64,000 nt of DNA, from contig DDJC01000002.1 of NCBI GenBank assembly GCA_002339015.1, positions 84,600-148,599 on the forward strand, read 5' to 3'. Source of the stretch: Burkholderiales bacterium UBA1834 (lineage in GTDB: Bacteria; Pseudomonadota; Gammaproteobacteria; Burkholderiales; Burkholderiaceae_C). The stretch's first letter is position 1. Every line of letters starts with the position of its first letter. The translations under genes were made by a program, and so were the position numbers. Under the pieces are notes generated by a model. That model was not told the origin of the DNA. It saw only the letters and a program-made list of their open reading frames with translations, and made no database searches. Below, one piece after another: positions 52,822 through 61,445 of the stretch.

Positions 52822-53556
52822 TCAAGCCCACTGACTCAGGGGCACATCCACCCACACCGCGCGGGCCAGTCCGATCAAGCGGCCGTCTTCGCCATAGATG
52901 GCCGAGCCGGCCAGGTGCTTGCGGCCTTCACTGCCCAACGACCAGCCCAGCGCCACGCAGCGTTCTCCGGCTCGCGCCGTGCCCGGCAGGCTGGCGCTCA
53001 GCTCACCCAGCACGCACGTGAGACCCTCAGGGCGCGGGAGCACCGCAAAGACACCCGTGCAATCCAGCGCGGCCCACACGAACTCCGGGTGCACCGCACC
53101 ATGCCCGTCGGCCAGCGACGCATCGGGCAGCCAGCGCGAGGCCAGCACCGCGCCATCGCCCAGCACACCGGGGAAGATGCGCAGGCCATCGCCCACGACA
53201 CGGTCCGGCCCGCACACGAAGCAACCAGGGAAGGCGTGCGTCTTGAAGCCCAGATAGGACGCCATCGCGGCCTCGGCCCGCTCAACGCCTGGCCAGGGGG
53301 GCACGTCCATCGACAGCTCGGCGCGGCGTCCCTCGCCCAGCAGCGTGTCGCCGCGGAAGAGTTGCGAGTGGCCATCAGCCGACTCCAGGCGCAAGGCCGT
53401 TTCCAGCGGCGGTGGCGCTTTCAGGCGCACGGTGGCCCAGCCCCCTTGCGCCATCAACGGCGCCGCAATGCGGCCCGCCACATACCCGCCATTGCCCGAG
53501 CGAGGCGGCCCGCAGAAGCGGGAGGCAATCTCGACATGCTCAGTGTGTTTCGTCAT
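52822..53556 (-). CDS. Hotdog-fold thioesterase-like protein
   Basis: This 244-residue protein carries a pattern seen in actinobacterial and proteobacterial hotdog proteins: ASRFCGPPRSGNGGYVAG at the N-terminus and FPGCFVCGPDRVVGDGLRI in the middle, where the two nearby cysteines may bind a metal. A second hotdog-like half follows. It probably acts on an acyl-CoA, but no catalytic residue can be assigned with confidence. A GTG at 53559 is an alternative start with slightly better ribosome-site spacing. It lies downstream of pyrF on the same strand (68-base gap). Confidence 0.75.
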   Translation of the reverse strand: MTKHTEHVEIASRFCGPPRSGNGGYVAGRIAAPLMAQGGWATVRLKAPPPLETALRLESADGHSQLFRGDTLLGEGRRAELSMDVPPWPGVERAEAAMASYLGFKTHAFPGCFVCGPDRVVGDGLRIFPGVLGDGAVLASRWLPDASLADGHGAVHPEFVWAALDCTGVFAVLPRPEGLTCVLGELSASLPGTARAGERCVALGWSLGSEGRKHLAGSAIYGEDGRLIGLARAVWVDVPLSQWA

Positions 53557-53624
53557 CACAGCAAGGTCCTGGGATGGGGAAACCCATCAGGCAGTTGCTG
53601 CTGCCTGTCAGGGTGGGTATCAGC

Positions 53625-54467
53625 TCAGCGGGCCGCGTTCAGCGTGGCGCGCGTTTCCAGCGCCACGCGGCGGGCTGCGCTGGCGAAATCATCGAGGCCA
53701 CTTCCCGCATACAGCACCGCGCGCGAACTGTTGACGATGATCGGGCCGGTCACGGCGCCATCGGCATCCACGCGCAGCCCGGCCTTCACCGTGGCCGCGG
53801 CATCGCCGCCCTGTGCGCCCACGCCGGGGATCAGCAGTGGCAGCGTTGGGGCCAGCTCACGCACCCGCGCGATCTCCTGAGGGAAGGTGGCGCCCACCAC
53901 CAGGCCGATCTGGCCGTTGGTGTTCCAGGGGCCCTGTGCCTGTGCGGCCACATGCTCGTACAGGCGCGGCTGGCCCGGCACATCGGCCAGGCGCTGGTTC
54001 TGCAGATCGGAGCCCCCTGGGTTGGAGGTGCGGCACAGCAGGATCACGCCCTTGCCGGGATAGCGCAGGAAGGGCTCGATGGTGTCGAAGCCCATGAAGG
54101 GCGACAAGGTGACCGCATCAGCCTGGTAGCGCTCGAAGGCCTCACGGGCGTACTGCTCGGCCGTGCTGCCGATGTCGCCGCGCTTGGCATCCAGGATCAC
54201 GGGCACATGCGGCGCCACGCGCTTCATGTGGGCCATCAGGCGCTCAAGCTGGTCCTCGGCTCGGTGCGCGGCGAAGTAGGCTATCTGGGGCTTGAGCGAG
54301 CAGACCAGGTCCTTCGTGGCATCGACGATGGCGGCACAGAAATCGTAGATGCGCTCGGGCTGGCCCTTCCAGGCGCCCGGCAGCTTGGACGGCTCCGGGT
54401 CCAGTCCCACGCAGAGCAGGGAGTCGTTGAGGCGCTGTGCTTGCGCGAGCTGGTCTGTGAAGCTCAT
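53625..54467 (-). CDS. pyrF: Orotidine 5'-phosphate decarboxylase (type 2)
   Basis: This 280-residue enzyme converts OMP to UMP in the last step of pyrimidine synthesis. The catalytic Lys/Asp motif DAKRGDIGSTA is intact, along with LCVGLDPEPSKLP at the N-terminus and PGVGAQGGD near the phosphate site. The length is that of the longer type 2 family found in actinobacteria and betaproteobacteria. It starts 13 bases after purB, so a purine and a pyrimidine gene are co-transcribed. Confidence 0.96.
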   Translation of the reverse strand: MSFTDQLAQAQRLNDSLLCVGLDPEPSKLPGAWKGQPERIYDFCAAIVDATKDLVCSLKPQIAYFAAHRAEDQLERLMAHMKRVAPHVPVILDAKRGDIGSTAEQYAREAFERYQADAVTLSPFMGFDTIEPFLRYPGKGVILLCRTSNPGGSDLQNQRLADVPGQPRLYEHVAAQAQGPWNTNGQIGLVVGATFPQEIARVRELAPTLPLLIPGVGAQGGDAAATVKAGLRVDADGAVTGPIIVNSSRAVLYAGSGLDDFASAARRVALETRATLNAAR

Positions 54468-54480
54468 GGGGCCGTTCGCC

Positions 54481-55860
54481 TCAGATCCGCTTGGCCAGCG
54501 ACTCGGCCGTGCCCACGTAGTTGCCGGGTGTCATGGCCAGCAGGCGCTGCTTCTCGGCCTCGGGCAGCTCCAGCGTCTGGATGAAAGCCTGGATCGATTC
54601 ACGCGTGATGGCCTTGCCGCGCGTCAGCTCCTTCAGGCGCTCGTACGGGTTGGGCAGGGCGTAGCGGCGCATCACGGTCTGAATGGGCTCTGCCAGCACT
54701 TCCCACGAGGCTTCCAGGTCGTCGCCCAGGGCCTGCGGGTTCACTTCCAGCTTGCCCAGGCCGCGCGCCAGGCTGTCGTAGGCCAGCACGGCGTAGCCCA
54801 GCGCCACGCCCATGTTGCGCAGCACGGTGGAGTCGGTCAGATCACGCTGCCAGCGGCTGATGGGCAGCTTCTGGCTCAGGTGCGTCAGCACGGCGTTGGC
54901 CAGGCCCAGGTTGCCTTCGGCGTTCTCGAAGTCGATCGGGTTGACCTTGTGCGGCATCGTGCTTGAGCCGATCTCGCCGGCCTTGGTGCGCTGCTTGAAG
55001 TAGCCCAGGCTGATGTAGCCCCACACATCGCGCGACCAGTCGATCAGGATGGTGTTGGTGCGCGTGACGGCATCGAACAGCTCGGCCATGTAGTCGTGTG
55101 GCTCGATCTGGATCGTGTAGGGATTGAAGGTCAGGCCCAGCTGCTGCTCGATCACGGCCTGGCTGAAGGCTTCCCAGTCCTTGTCCGGGTAAGCCGAAAG
55201 GTGAGCGTTGTAGTTGCCCACGGCACCGTTCATCTTGGCCAGCAGCTTCACAGAAGCAATGCGCTCGCGGGCGTTGACCAGGCGAGCCACCACGTTGGCG
55301 ATTTCCTTGCCCACGGTGGTGGGGCTGGCGGTCTGCCCGTGCGTGCGGCTGAGCATGGGCAATGCGGCCAGTTCGTGCGCCATGGTGCGCAGCGTGCCGA
55401 TCACGCCATCGATGGTGGGCAGCAGCACCTCATCGCGCGCGGCCTTGAGCATCAGGCCATGGCTGGTGTTGTTGATGTCTTCGCTGGTGCAGGCGAAGTG
55501 CACGAACTCACCGGCTTTCTTCAGTTCGTCTTCCAGCTCGGCGTGGCCGGCGAACCGGGACTTGATCCAGTACTCCACGGCCTTGACGTCGTGGTTGGTT
55601 GTTTTTTCGATGTCCTTGATGGCCTGGGCATCGGCCTCGGTGAAATTGCTCACGAGCGCGCGCAGCGTGTCACGAGCGCCTTGCGACAAGGGTGCAAATT
55701 CAGGCAGCCCGGCATCGCTCAGCGCGATGAACCACTCGATCTCGACCTGCACGCGGCGGTGCATCAGGCCGAACTCGGACAACAGGGGGCGCAGGGCCGA
55801 CACCTTGGCGGCGTAGCGGCCGTCGAGCGGCGAAAGAGCGGTCAGGGCAGAAAGCGTCAT
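54481..55860 (-). CDS. purB: Adenylosuccinate lyase
   Basis: This 459-residue enzyme of the fumarase/aspartase superfamily acts twice in purine synthesis (SAICAR and adenylosuccinate cleavage). The signature GSSTMPHKVNPIDFENAEGN holds the mobile catalytic loop, and TSEDINN and SRTHGQTASPTT hold the other active-site regions. The ATG at 55860 gives MTLSALTALSPLDGRYA, as in E. coli PurB. A GTG four codons upstream is less likely. Confidence 0.97.
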   Translation of the reverse strand: MTLSALTALSPLDGRYAAKVSALRPLLSEFGLMHRRVQVEIEWFIALSDAGLPEFAPLSQGARDTLRALVSNFTEADAQAIKDIEKTTNHDVKAVEYWIKSRFAGHAELEDELKKAGEFVHFACTSEDINNTSHGLMLKAARDEVLLPTIDGVIGTLRTMAHELAALPMLSRTHGQTASPTTVGKEIANVVARLVNARERIASVKLLAKMNGAVGNYNAHLSAYPDKDWEAFSQAVIEQQLGLTFNPYTIQIEPHDYMAELFDAVTRTNTILIDWSRDVWGYISLGYFKQRTKAGEIGSSTMPHKVNPIDFENAEGNLGLANAVLTHLSQKLPISRWQRDLTDSTVLRNMGVALGYAVLAYDSLARGLGKLEVNPQALGDDLEASWEVLAEPIQTVMRRYALPNPYERLKELTRGKAITRESIQAFIQTLELPEAEKQRLLAMTPGNYVGTAESLAKRI

Positions 55861-55916
55861 GGCGGCGGGCACAAAAAAAGATCAACCCGTCATTGTACGA
55901 AGTGCGTGCCGCACCC

Positions 55917-57485
55917 TCAAGCCGGTGGTGCGTGCCGATGGGCCACGGAGGGCTGGGTCGGCATGCGCGACAGCTCGTCATCGCCGTGTGACACGGTCAC
56001 CGAGGGGAACATCGTGGGCGGCGCTTCGCCCTGCCTGCGGGACCAATAGGCCAGCAGGGTCTCCGGATCCACGCGGCTGGACACCTTCACCGAGCGCAGC
56101 AGCATGCCGCGCAGGGCCACAGCCGCCGTGGGGTGGTGCCATCCCAGGGTCACGGTGGTCAGCAGGGCATGGCGCAAGGATTGACGCACATAGCGCGCCA
56201 CAGGCACGCGGGCGCGGAAACGAAGGTGGCGGTTCCCCGTGTGGCTCCAGACGAGATTGATCATGAGCGCCTGCACATAGGCGCGGACCACCAGGGCCGT
56301 CACCACCAGCACGGGCAGACTCACCGCCAGCCACACCGACACGGGAACAGACGCGACAGGCACCCGACGCCAGGCCAGCCAGCCTGCCACGCCCATGCAC
56401 ACGGCCCCGGCGGCCAGCACACTGGCCAGCGCGCCGCCAACAAGGGCGCGTCCGAACAGCGTCACCACATCGCCCAGGCGAGCCTTCCACTGCAGGCGCA
56501 GCGGCCCCAGGCGCACGTGCTCCTGGCGATAGCGGTAGTAGGTCCACACCGCGCGCGGCGCGCACAGCAGCCAGGCCAGCGCCAGCCCCGCGAACATCCC
56601 TGCGCCGACAAGACTGCGCGCCTGCCAGGCCAGGCCGCCCGTCCAGATCGTGGCGACGGCCAGCACCACCGGCAGCAGCATCACGCGGCTCATGCCCTGC
56701 CAGGTGCCATCGAACCACAGACGCCGGCCCGCCCACGTCAGGCTGGCCACCCGCTGGTTGGTCTTGAGGTAGGCCATCAGTGGCCAGACGGCGCAGCCCA
56801 GGCTCAAGCCCAGCATGCCCGCCCACAGGGAGCCCGACATGGCCCCCAGCACGCCCACCCACAGCGCCAGCAGCGTGGCATATCGCGGCCACAGCACCAC
56901 CGTGGGCAGCCGGAAATCCAGCCGGTGCGAGGCCACACGGGTGTGGCGCAGGAAGAACCGTTCACGCCGGCTCATGACCCAGGGCCAGGCCAGGCCCAGC
57001 GTCAGCACCATCACCAGCACATGGCCCCACCACAGCCGGGCGTAGTCCTGCACACGGGCATCGACATGAACACCGATCTTGAGCACCTCACCCTGCGGCA
57101 GGCGCGGCACTTCGCGCGCAGGCTCGTGGGCATCGGCATCAGGCCAAGGAGAATCATGCACGGCCTTGTGCTGTGCCATGCCATCCAGGGCGGCACGGGC
57201 GTGCGCAGGCCCCCCCAGCTCACCGAGTTCCGACAAGGCGCCGGGCAAGGTCGAGCCGATGGGTTGCATCACACGGGAGGCATCAGCCTCTCCGGACGAA
57301 CTGGCCCACCAACCCGTGCTGGGTGCCACCGAGTCGTTCGACGATGCATGCGCCGCCTCCTCGGGCGACGTTTCACGACAGTCGGTTGCGGGTTGTGCCG
57401 CCGCGGCGGGTGGCGGCCGATGCAGATCGTCCAGGTCGGCCAGCCGCACTACGCGCGCAGTGGAACGGGTGGCATTCGAATTCAT
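55917..57485 (-). CDS. DUF898 (YjgN-type) integral membrane protein with long N-terminal extension
   Basis: This 522-residue protein's first 130 residues are hydrophilic and low-complexity (Ala/Pro/Ser). The rest has about nine membrane helices and the repeated DUF898 pattern: a tryptophan-rich turn (LGLAWPWVMSRRERFFLRHTRVA), then the related GRRLWFDGTWQGM and RAVWTYYRYRQEHVRLGPLRLQW. The function of DUF898/YjgN is not established. The ATG at 57485 follows a 140-base gap shared with the divergent GST gene. It ends 56 bases before purB on the same strand. Confidence 0.85.
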   Translation of the reverse strand: MNSNATRSTARVVRLADLDDLHRPPPAAAAQPATDCRETSPEEAAHASSNDSVAPSTGWWASSSGEADASRVMQPIGSTLPGALSELGELGGPAHARAALDGMAQHKAVHDSPWPDADAHEPAREVPRLPQGEVLKIGVHVDARVQDYARLWWGHVLVMVLTLGLAWPWVMSRRERFFLRHTRVASHRLDFRLPTVVLWPRYATLLALWVGVLGAMSGSLWAGMLGLSLGCAVWPLMAYLKTNQRVASLTWAGRRLWFDGTWQGMSRVMLLPVVLAVATIWTGGLAWQARSLVGAGMFAGLALAWLLCAPRAVWTYYRYRQEHVRLGPLRLQWKARLGDVVTLFGRALVGGALASVLAAGAVCMGVAGWLAWRRVPVASVPVSVWLAVSLPVLVVTALVVRAYVQALMINLVWSHTGNRHLRFRARVPVARYVRQSLRHALLTTVTLGWHHPTAAVALRGMLLRSVKVSSRVDPETLLAYWSRRQGEAPPTMFPSVTVSHGDDELSRMPTQPSVAHRHAPPA

Positions 57486-57625
57486 GATCAAACAGCAATA
57501 ACTGTAACTGGACCTTTCTGCTCGCGGATGCTGGTTTGTCCCCCTCATTGAGTGGGTGCGACGCCAGGTGGATGAATGGCCATTCCGTTTTGTAAAATCA
57601 GCGCCAATTCGAATCTTTCCAGACC

Positions 57626-58246
57626 ATGAAACTGATCGGCTCCCTCACCAGCCCGTACGTCCGCAAGGTGCGCATCGTGCTGGCCGAGAAAAAACTCGAC
57701 TACAAGTTTGACCTTGAGAATGTGTGGTCGCCCGACACCCGCATCCTTGAAGCCAACCCATTGGCCAAGGTGCCCTGCCTGGTGATGGAGGGCGGCGAGG
57801 CCGTCTTCGATTCACGCGTGATTGTCGAGTATGTCGACACGCTGTCGCCCGTGGGCAAACTCATTCCCCTGAGCGGGCGCGAGCGTGTCGAGGTCAAGAC
57901 CTGGGAAGCGCTCGCCGATGGCCTGCTCGACGCCGCCATCCTGGCGCGCCTGGAAGCCACGTACGACGGCCGCACGGAAGCACAACGCAGCCAGGCCTGG
58001 ATCGACCGCCAGATGGCCAAGGTGCATGCCAGCCTCCAGGCCATGAGCCAGGGCCTGGGCGAGCGCCCCTGGTGCACGAGCACGCACCACAGCCTGGCCG
58101 ACATCGCCGTGGGCTGTGCGCTGGGCTATCTGGACTTCCGCTTCGCGCACATCCCGTGGCGCGCCGACTACCCCAATCTGGCCCGCCTGTACGACAAGCT
58201 CTCGCAGCGCCAAAGCTTCATCGACACCGCACCGCCCGCCGCCTGA
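57626..58246 (+). CDS. Glutathione S-transferase family protein
   Basis: This 206-residue protein has a thioredoxin-like N-terminal domain (LIGSLTSPYVRKVRI; Ser in TSPY is a candidate catalytic residue; NPLAKVPCL; the glutathione-binding VFDSRVIVEYVD) and an all-helical C-terminal domain (SLADIAVGCALGYLDFR). It resembles the short bacterial GSTs related to YibF. It likely conjugates or reduces electrophiles with glutathione. A TAAAAT box about 28 bases upstream of the ATG may be its -10 element. It converges with the FMN protein gene. Confidence 0.93.
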   Translation: MKLIGSLTSPYVRKVRIVLAEKKLDYKFDLENVWSPDTRILEANPLAKVPCLVMEGGEAVFDSRVIVEYVDTLSPVGKLIPLSGRERVEVKTWEALADGLLDAAILARLEATYDGRTEAQRSQAWIDRQMAKVHASLQAMSQGLGERPWCTSTHHSLADIAVGCALGYLDFRFAHIPWRADYPNLARLYDKLSQRQSFIDTAPPAA

Positions 58247-58256
58247 CCGGGCGGAC

Positions 58257-59924
58257 TCAGGGCGTGAACAGCGTGAAGCTGTCCACCTGGGCACCCAGCC
58301 AGTATTGCTCGAACACGGCCTGCGGCCATGGCTCCTCGCCGCGCTCGGCCGCCAGCAACTGCCCCGGCCGCGCGAAGGGCAGCAGGTTCGACAGGCGCTG
58401 CACCTGGTGGCGCGACACGCGGTGCACGATGTGGTCCGGCGTGATCTGACACGGGTGCGTGAGTCCCGCCGCCTGCACCAGCTCCTTCAGGGCATACAGC
58501 GTGTTGTCGTGGTAGTGATAGACGCGCTCGGCCTTGTCGGGCACCACCAGCGCGCGCTGACGCATCGGATCCTGCGTGGTCACGCCCGTGGGGCAATGGC
58601 CTGTGTGGCAGCTCTGCGCCTGGATGCAGCCCAGCGAGAACATGAAGCCCCGGGCTGAGTTGCACCAGTCCGCCCCCAGCGCCATCATCCGCGCGATGTC
58701 AAAGGCACTGATCACCTTGCCGGCGCAGCCGATCTTCACGCGGTGGCGTTCGTTCAGGCCCACCAGCGTGTTGTGCACCAGCAGCAGGCCTTCCTGAAGC
58801 GGCGCGCCCACGTGGTCCGTGAACTCCAGCGGCGCAGCCCCCGTGCCACCCTCCGCCCCATCCACCACGATGAAGTCGGGCCACAGCCCGGTCTGGCGCA
58901 TGGCCTTGACCATGGCGAACCATTCCCAAGGGTGGCCAATGCACAGCTTGATGCCCACCGGCTTGCCACCTGACAACTGCCGCAGCCGCTCGATGAAATG
59001 CACCATCTCCAGCGGGGTGCCGAAAGCGCTGTGGCTGGCCGGCGAGATGCAATCCAGCCCCACCGGAATGCCGCGCGCCCGCGCGATCTCGGGCGTCACC
59101 TTCGGGCCGGGCAGCATGCCGCCGTGACCGGGCTTGGCACCCTGGCTCAGCTTGATCTCGATGAGCTTGACCTGCGGTTCGGCAGCGTTGGCCTTGAAGC
59201 GCTCTTCATTGAAGGAGCCCTTCTCATCGCAGCAACCGAAGTAGCCGGAGCCGATCTCCCAGATCAGATCACCGCCCGGCTCGCGGTGATAGCGGCTGAT
59301 GGAGCCTTCGCCCGTGTCGTGCGCGAAACGGCCCTTGGCTGCGCCCTTGTTGAGCGCCAGGATGGCGTTGGCGCTGAGCGCCCCGAAGCTCATCGCCGAA
59401 ATGTTGAACAGGCTGGCGTCATACGGCTGCGTGCACGACGAGCCGCCTTCGCCGATGCGCACGCGGAAATCGTGCGAGCCGATGTGCGAAGGCACCAGCG
59501 AATGGCTGATCCATTCGTAGCCCTGCTCACCCACATCCTTCTGCGTGCCGAAAGGGCGCTTGTCGGGCGCACCCTTGGCCCGCTGGTAGACCAGAGAACG
59601 CTGCTGCCGCGAAAACGGCGAGGCCTCGTTGTCGCTCTCGATGAAATACTGGCGCATCTCTGGCCGGATGAACTCCAGCAGGTAGCGCAGGTGCCCGATC
59701 ACCGGGTAATTGCGCAGCACGGCACGCTGCGTCTGGAACAGATCGCGCACGCCCAGCAGGACGAAAAAGCCGCCTGCGGCCGCCAGCCACCAGTAGCCGC
59801 TCCAGGCAGGGTGCCCGCTGTCCAGCGCGAGGATCATGCCCAGCGCCGCCAGCACGCCGCATGAGGCCCAGGCCGCATAGCGGACAGGCACATGCTTGTT
59901 GAGTCTGCTCAGCCACTTCAGCAT
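58257..59924 (-). CDS. Membrane-anchored FMN-binding glutamate-synthase-like protein
   Basis: This 555-residue protein has two N-terminal membrane helices (about 15-62) followed by a glutamate synthase FMN-barrel domain (about 120-500). FGALSANAILALNKGA, KPGHGGMLPGPKV, VDGAEGGTGAAP and the cysteine cluster GCIQAQSCHTGHCPTG (3Fe-4S ligand type) match the GltB central domain. The glutaminase domain and the beta-helix are missing, so it cannot be a normal glutamate synthase; ammonia or another donor is implied. The ATG at 59924 has GGGAG upstream. Members of this family occur widely without known function. Confidence 0.9.
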   Translation of the reverse strand: MLKWLSRLNKHVPVRYAAWASCGVLAALGMILALDSGHPAWSGYWWLAAAGGFFVLLGVRDLFQTQRAVLRNYPVIGHLRYLLEFIRPEMRQYFIESDNEASPFSRQQRSLVYQRAKGAPDKRPFGTQKDVGEQGYEWISHSLVPSHIGSHDFRVRIGEGGSSCTQPYDASLFNISAMSFGALSANAILALNKGAAKGRFAHDTGEGSISRYHREPGGDLIWEIGSGYFGCCDEKGSFNEERFKANAAEPQVKLIEIKLSQGAKPGHGGMLPGPKVTPEIARARGIPVGLDCISPASHSAFGTPLEMVHFIERLRQLSGGKPVGIKLCIGHPWEWFAMVKAMRQTGLWPDFIVVDGAEGGTGAAPLEFTDHVGAPLQEGLLLVHNTLVGLNERHRVKIGCAGKVISAFDIARMMALGADWCNSARGFMFSLGCIQAQSCHTGHCPTGVTTQDPMRQRALVVPDKAERVYHYHDNTLYALKELVQAAGLTHPCQITPDHIVHRVSRHQVQRLSNLLPFARPGQLLAAERGEEPWPQAVFEQYWLGAQVDSFTLFTP

Positions 59925-59959
59925 GAAAGCTCCCGGAACGTTCGTTGTCCCCACACCAA

Positions 59960-59993
59960 GATCCGATGGACACCCGATCGGCATTTTCGGATC
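59960..59993. promoter_or_regulatory. Inverted repeat upstream of the FMN protein gene
   Basis: GATCCGA (59960-59966) and TCGGATC (59987-59993) flank a central palindrome CCGATCGG (59974-59981), 36-69 bases before the start codon. It is a possible operator; the regulator is unknown. Confidence 0.35.
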
Positions 59994-60089
59994 CTAAAAA
60001 GCTTTGGGCCAGGCCGCTGGGCTCAACAAGCAGGCCAACACCCGCCAATTCGCGGCCTCCAGGCACGGCCCCCTGCACGGGTTTGGCGC

Positions 60090-60095
60090 TACACT
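60090..60095 (+). promoter_or_regulatory. Possible -10 element of the metX transcript
   Basis: TACACT lies about 8 bases before the riboswitch, so transcription would start near 60102, just ahead of stem P1. No clear -35 is seen. Confidence 0.35.
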
Positions 60096-60103
60096 TCACC
60101 TAC

Positions 60104-60154
60104 AGCGCCGATTTGTCCGGCTTGCGGGCGCTCTAAAAATGCCGCTAAAGAGGG
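60104..60154 (+). ncRNA. SAM-II (SAM-alpha) riboswitch aptamer upstream of metX
   Basis: Stem P1 AGCGCC/GGCGCT (60104-60109 with 60127-60132) closes a 17-base loop beginning GATTTG. A 22-base tail containing TAAAAATG and GCTAAAGAGGG follows. Stem length, loop length, tail length and the conserved GATTT, AATG and GCTAAA blocks all match the SAM-II class as I remember it. The loop segment CGGC (60118-60121) can pair with GCCG (60141-60144), giving the pseudoknot. Its position before metX fits SAM feedback on homoserine acylation. Confidence 0.82.
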
Positions 60155-60162
60155 GCACTTGC

Positions 60163-60199
60163 ACCGGCCCCTGCTTGCGCAGCGTGGCCGGTTTTGTTT
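60163..60199 (+). terminator. Riboswitch expression platform: intrinsic terminator before metX
   Basis: ACCGGCC (60163-60169) pairs with GGCCGGT (60186-60192), with an inner CTGC/GCAG stem, then TTTGTTT. The aptamer end AGGGGC (60151-60156) is complementary to GCCCCT (60167-60172) in the terminator's 5' arm, an antiterminator. Bound SAM should free the terminator. Confidence 0.8.
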
Positions 60200-60200
60200 G

Positions 60201-61445
60201 GTGACCGTGACTTCTCAACAGCCCTCACTCGGGGTCGTGACCCCGCAAAGCGTGCGTTTCGACACGCCGCTGCCCTTGCGCAGCGGCGCTCAGTTGCGCG
60301 ACTACACGCTGGTCTTCGAAACCTACGGCACGCTCAACGCCGACCGCAGCAACGCGGTGCTGGTGTGCCATGCCCTGAACGCCTCGCACCATGTGGCCGG
60401 TCTGCATGCCGACGCCACCGGCCAGCCCATCCCGCGCAGTGAAGGCTGGTGGGACAACATGATCGGGCCCGGCAAGCCGCTGGACACCGACAAGTTCTTC
60501 GTCATCGGCATCAATAACCCCGGCTCGTGCTTTGGCTCCACCGGCCCCATGCACGTCAACCCGGACACTGGCCGCATCTACGGCGCCAGCTTCCCTGTCG
60601 TCACGGTGGAAGACTGGGTCGATGCCCAGGCCCGCGTGCTCGATGTTCTCGGCATCGAGCAGCTGGCCGCCGTGCTCGGCGGCAGCCTGGGCGGCATGCA
60701 GGCGCTGAGCTGGACGCTGCAATACCCGCAACGCATGCGCCACTGCGTGGCCGTGGCCACCGCCCCCAACCTGTCGGCCCAGAACATCGCCTTCAACGAG
60801 GTGGCCCGACGCGCCATCATCACCGACCCCGACTTTCACGGCGGCCACTTCTACGCGCACGGCGTGGTGCCCCGCCGAGGCCTGCGTGTGGCCCGCATGA
60901 TCGGCCACATCACCTACCTGTCCGACGACGTGATGGACACCAAGTTCGGCCGCGAGATGGTTGGCCGCGAAGCCGGCGAGGCGCCTCGCTACAGCACCCA
61001 GGACATCGAGTTCCAGATCGAGAGCTACCTGCGCTACCAGGGCGACAAGTTCAGCGATTACTTCGACGCCAACACCTACCTGCTGATCACGCGCGCGCTC
61101 GATTACTTCGACCCTGCACGCACCTTCGGCGGCAAGCTCACCGCCGCCATGGCCCAGGCCGTGGCCAAGTTCCTGGTCATCAGCTTCACCACCGACTGGC
61201 GCTTCTCGCCGGCCCGCTCGCACGAGATCGTCAAGGCCCTGACCGACAACGGCCGCGACGTGTCCTACGCCGAGATCGATGCGCCGCACGGGCACGACGC
61301 CTTCCTGCTGGACGACCCGCGTTACCACGCGCTGATGCGCGCCTATTTCGAGCGCATCGCCGCGGAGTTCAAGCACCCCGCGCCACCAGCCGCTGCAGCG
61401 CCACCGGCCGGTGCCCCTCTTGCCGCCACGGAGGCCACGCCATGA
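60201..61445 (+). CDS. metX: Homoserine O-acyltransferase (succinyl or acetyl)
   Basis: This 414-residue alpha/beta-hydrolase-fold enzyme activates homoserine for methionine synthesis. The nucleophile elbow GGSLGGMQ, the ALNASHHVAG segment and GPGKPLDTDKFFV, then Asp in the DWRFSPARS region and His in DAPHGHDAFL complete the triad. In proteobacteria with metW, the acyl group is usually succinyl. The start is a GTG at 60201, or another GTG at 60207, without a good ribosome site; both come straight after the riboswitch terminator. The last four bases overlap metW. Confidence 0.95.
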   Translation: MTVTSQQPSLGVVTPQSVRFDTPLPLRSGAQLRDYTLVFETYGTLNADRSNAVLVCHALNASHHVAGLHADATGQPIPRSEGWWDNMIGPGKPLDTDKFFVIGINNPGSCFGSTGPMHVNPDTGRIYGASFPVVTVEDWVDAQARVLDVLGIEQLAAVLGGSLGGMQALSWTLQYPQRMRHCVAVATAPNLSAQNIAFNEVARRAIITDPDFHGGHFYAHGVVPRRGLRVARMIGHITYLSDDVMDTKFGREMVGREAGEAPRYSTQDIEFQIESYLRYQGDKFSDYFDANTYLLITRALDYFDPARTFGGKLTAAMAQAVAKFLVISFTTDWRFSPARSHEIVKALTDNGRDVSYAEIDAPHGHDAFLLDDPRYHALMRAYFERIAAEFKHPAPPAAAAPPAGAPLAATEATP

